Virus record (IMG/VR): IMGVR_UViG_3300027784_000017
Coordinates: 1-31,500 of that record
Source: a virus
Reading direction: 5' to 3' (one strand)
DNA: 31,500 nt
How positions within the stretch are numbered: the stretch's first letter is position 1; each line of letters starts with the position of its first letter. A program made the position numbers and the translations under genes. Below the pieces are notes generated by a model. It saw only the letters and a list, made by a program, of their open reading frames with translations. It was not told the origin of the DNA and searched no databases. This document shows, one piece after another, positions 29,409-31,500 of this stretch.

Positions 29409-31343
29409 ATGCTCTTTAAACTGGCAGGACGCATAATGATTGAGGACAAGGACGCGAAGAAGTCCTTGGAGAACATAGACGAAAAGGCGAAGGAGACCGA
29501 GTCCAGCATGACGGACTCATTCAACTCGATCGCCAAGGGCGCGGCAGCCTTCGCGGCTGCGGTCGGAACTGCGGCCATCGCGAGTTACAAGATGGCCATG
29601 AGTTTCTCGAATGATGCCGACGTGATCGACAAGACCTCCCTGAAACTGGGGATCACGACCGACGCCTTCCAAGAACTCCGCTATGCCATGGGTCAGATGG
29701 GTATCAGCGGGAGCCGCGTAGAGCGCGGACTCGGACGCTTGAACCAGCGGATCGGGCGCGCGGCGCAAGGCAACGACAAGTATGCCGAGGCCCTGTACAA
29801 GTTGGGCTTCTCCTACGAGGAAGTGCAGAACGGCACCCTCGACACGGAGGAGGCCTTCATGCGGGCCATCGACACCCTGCATAACATGGAGAACGCGACG
29901 GATCAGAGCGCCCTAGCGAGCGAACTCTTTGGTACGCGCATGGCGCGCGACCTCATGCCGGCCATTGCGGCCGGTACCGAGTCGATCGACGAACTGCGCC
30001 AGCGGGCGCACGAACTCGGTGGCGTCATGAGCGAGGAGAACGTGGAGGCGGGCGTACTGTTCGCCGACACGGTCGATAGCGTCAAGTTCGCCGTCCGGGG
30101 GCTCTTCTATGAGATCATAGAGGACGCGCTCCCGGCCATGCAGGAAATGGCAGAGTACCTCATGAACAACGCCCCCATGATCGCCGAGAAGGTCGAGGAC
30201 TCCATGAGCGGGATCACGACCGCCATCTCGAAGGTGTGGGGACTCATAAGAAAGTATCCTAAGGCTGCTTTAACCGCCTTTGGTGCCGCTGTGGCTACGG
30301 TCGGAGCGGCCGTTACCCTATGGCTCGGCAAGATCGCAGCGGCGTGGATGGTTACGCAGGCCAAGACGGCCGCCGCCATCGCGAAGGCGATCGTGCACAT
30401 GGGCCTACTCATGGTTAAGTACGCAGCCCTCGGGGTCGCAGCACTGGTCCACGCGGCCAAGGTCGCGGCATCGTGGCTCATCGCCATGGGTCCGATCGGG
30501 CTCGTGATCGCGGCAGTCCTCGGACTGGTCGCGCTGATCGTAGACAACTGGGACACGATCGTGGAAGCGACCCAATGGCTGTGGGGCAAGATCAAAACGA
30601 TCTTTACCACAGTATTCGACTTCATGAAAGACCTCTTCCTGAGGTTCCACCCCATAGGCATTCTCATTGATAACTGGGACGCCGTCTCCGGCTTCTTCAG
30701 TGATCTTTGGGGCAAAGTGACGGGGGTAGTATCGAAAGCCTTCGGGAAGTTAAAGGAGATACTGACGAGCGTGCTTCCGATGCCGTTGCTTCGCAGCGCA
30801 TGGGAGAAAGTGACAGACTTCTTCGGCAAGATATGGGGCGGAGTCCTCAAAGGACTGAACGCCTTCAAGGAGCATTTCAAGGACGCGTGGGGCGAGTTCG
30901 TGGAAATCGTCAAGGTACCCCTGAACATCGTGGTCGCGCTGCTCAATAGCATGCTGAGCGGCTTCGAGAAGATGATCAACGCACTCGCGGACGGCATCAA
31001 CGGCCTCCCCGAGTTCGAGATCCCCGACTGGGTCCCCAAGATCGGCGGCGGAACCTTCGGACTCCCCGAGATCCCGGAGGCCAGCCTGCCCAAGATCCCG
31101 GCACTGGCCCGGGGCGGAAATGTACAGAGATCCGGAGCGGCCCTCGTAGGAGAGGCCGGACCCGAACTGCTCGAAGTGAACCGCGGAGCCCGAGTGACCC
31201 CACTCCAAGAATCCCCGGGCAACTTGAGCACCGGCAAGGACACCGCGAACATCTACGTCGAACTGGACGGCCGCCTGCTCGCCAAGGCACTTGGTAAGCC
31301 GCTGGTCGATCAGATCCGACTCAGAAGCGGGGTGCGTATCTAA
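29409..31343 (+). CDS. Tape measure protein
   Basis: 644 residues, ATG behind GAGGTG (gap of eight). Early part helical with SMTDSFNSIAKGAAAFAAAV, then the tail-length family part TSLKLGITTDAFQELRYAMG and LASELFGTRMARDLMPAIAA. Hydrophobic segments lie at about residues 285-390 (ALTAFGAAVATVGAAVTLWL, IGLVIAAVLGLVALIVDNWD) that may enter the membrane, and a C-terminal LVGEAGPELLEVNRGARVTP motif typical of tape measures. It sets tail length; by the usual rule of about 0.15 nm per residue the tail would be near 100 nm. Its length is modest for the family. Confidence 0.95.
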   Translation: MLFKLAGRIMIEDKDAKKSLENIDEKAKETESSMTDSFNSIAKGAAAFAAAVGTAAIASYKMAMSFSNDADVIDKTSLKLGITTDAFQELRYAMGQMGISGSRVERGLGRLNQRIGRAAQGNDKYAEALYKLGFSYEEVQNGTLDTEEAFMRAIDTLHNMENATDQSALASELFGTRMARDLMPAIAAGTESIDELRQRAHELGGVMSEENVEAGVLFADTVDSVKFAVRGLFYEIIEDALPAMQEMAEYLMNNAPMIAEKVEDSMSGITTAISKVWGLIRKYPKAALTAFGAAVATVGAAVTLWLGKIAAAWMVTQAKTAAAIAKAIVHMGLLMVKYAALGVAALVHAAKVAASWLIAMGPIGLVIAAVLGLVALIVDNWDTIVEATQWLWGKIKTIFTTVFDFMKDLFLRFHPIGILIDNWDAVSGFFSDLWGKVTGVVSKAFGKLKEILTSVLPMPLLRSAWEKVTDFFGKIWGGVLKGLNAFKEHFKDAWGEFVEIVKVPLNIVVALLNSMLSGFEKMINALADGINGLPEFEIPDWVPKIGGGTFGLPEIPEASLPKIPALARGGNVQRSGAALVGEAGPELLEVNRGARVTPLQESPGNLSTGKDTANIYVELDGRLLAKALGKPLVDQIRLRSGVRI

Positions 31344-31500
31344 TGCTTGTTAAGATCGGAGATCAGAAGCACCCGATAGAGCGCGATAGCCTGGACGTCG
31401 ATCATGCCGTTCAGGACCGCTCCATCGCGGGCTTCAGCGTCATTGACATGGATAACGTGCATGAGTTCTATCGCGGCATGCCCGTACGGATCGGGCAGGC
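31343..31500 (+). CDS. Distal tail protein, start only (3'-truncated)
   Basis: The ATG overlaps the stop of the tape measure gene (TAATG) and the frame stays open to the window end: 52 codons, starting MLVKIGDQKHPIERDSLDVD and going on with SIAGFSVIDMDNVHEFYRG. The position after the tape measure and the content suggest a distal tail or baseplate-hub-type protein. The sequence is too short for a firm call. Confidence 0.6.
   Translation, partial: MLVKIGDQKHPIERDSLDVDHAVQDRSIAGFSVIDMDNVHEFYRGMPVRIGQ

Noticed and set aside
30107-31252. 381-residue open frame antisense to the tape measure gene
   Set aside because: Shadow of the GC-rich tape measure gene. Low-complexity product rich in S, P and A; no start signal.

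Overview
This window is part of a tailed double-stranded DNA phage genome, a siphovirus with an SPP1/HK97-like structural module. The host is probably a Gram-positive of the Bacillota: ribosome binding sites are close to AGGAGG almost throughout, promoters are sigma-A-like, and the holin, portal and scaffold resemble families common in Bacillota phages. The host is an inference. The DNA is GC-rich and almost fully coding. I see no integrase, CRISPR array, insertion sequence or tRNA.

Layout. (1) 1-2739, plus strand: the end of a repeat-bearing tail fibre, an orphan second fibre tip, two small membrane proteins (at least one holin-like) and a metallophosphoesterase, closed by a bidirectional terminator at 2744-2777. 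(2) 2786-19419, minus strand: a long early region. Its distal part carries replication, recombination and nucleotide genes (ATPase, Cas4/RecB-like nuclease, SNF2 helicase, DUF669-type protein, family A DNA polymerase, RuvC-like nuclease, PurA/PurZ-family enzyme, AbrB-like regulator, deoxyribosyltransferase-like enzyme, primase-helicase). Its proximal part carries many small genes, including a MazZ-like dGTP/dATP diphosphohydrolase. (3) 19505-31500, plus strand: a promoter and attenuated leader, then terminase, portal, MuF-like protein, scaffold, capsid, connectors, tail tube, frameshifted tail chaperone, tape measure and the start of a distal tail gene. The structural genes run off the right end and the fibre enters at the left end, so the contig is probably a circularly permuted genome or an arbitrary cut of one, with some tail genes missing from this window.

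Main biology. The PurZ-like synthetase, the MazZ-like hydrolase and a family A polymerase with a 3'-5' exonuclease domain form the gene set known from phages that replace adenine with 2-aminoadenine (Z). I infer that this phage makes Z-DNA. The synthetase keeps the catalytic aspartate of PurA, so a PurZ0-like variant or another role must be excluded. A deoxyribosyltransferase-like gene lies two genes downstream of it, and an in-frame zinc-ribbon module lies directly in front of its internal start.

Non-coding signals. The clearest is a cluster of about a dozen AACCACATA-type sites at 17980-18326, including perfect 18-bp and 14-bp palindromes, next to a consensus leftward promoter. It is a good candidate for a replication origin or a master operator. 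Three leftward promoters and one rightward promoter share an 18-bp spacer, and three of the four have an extended -10. GATC is strongly over-represented in the stretch I counted.
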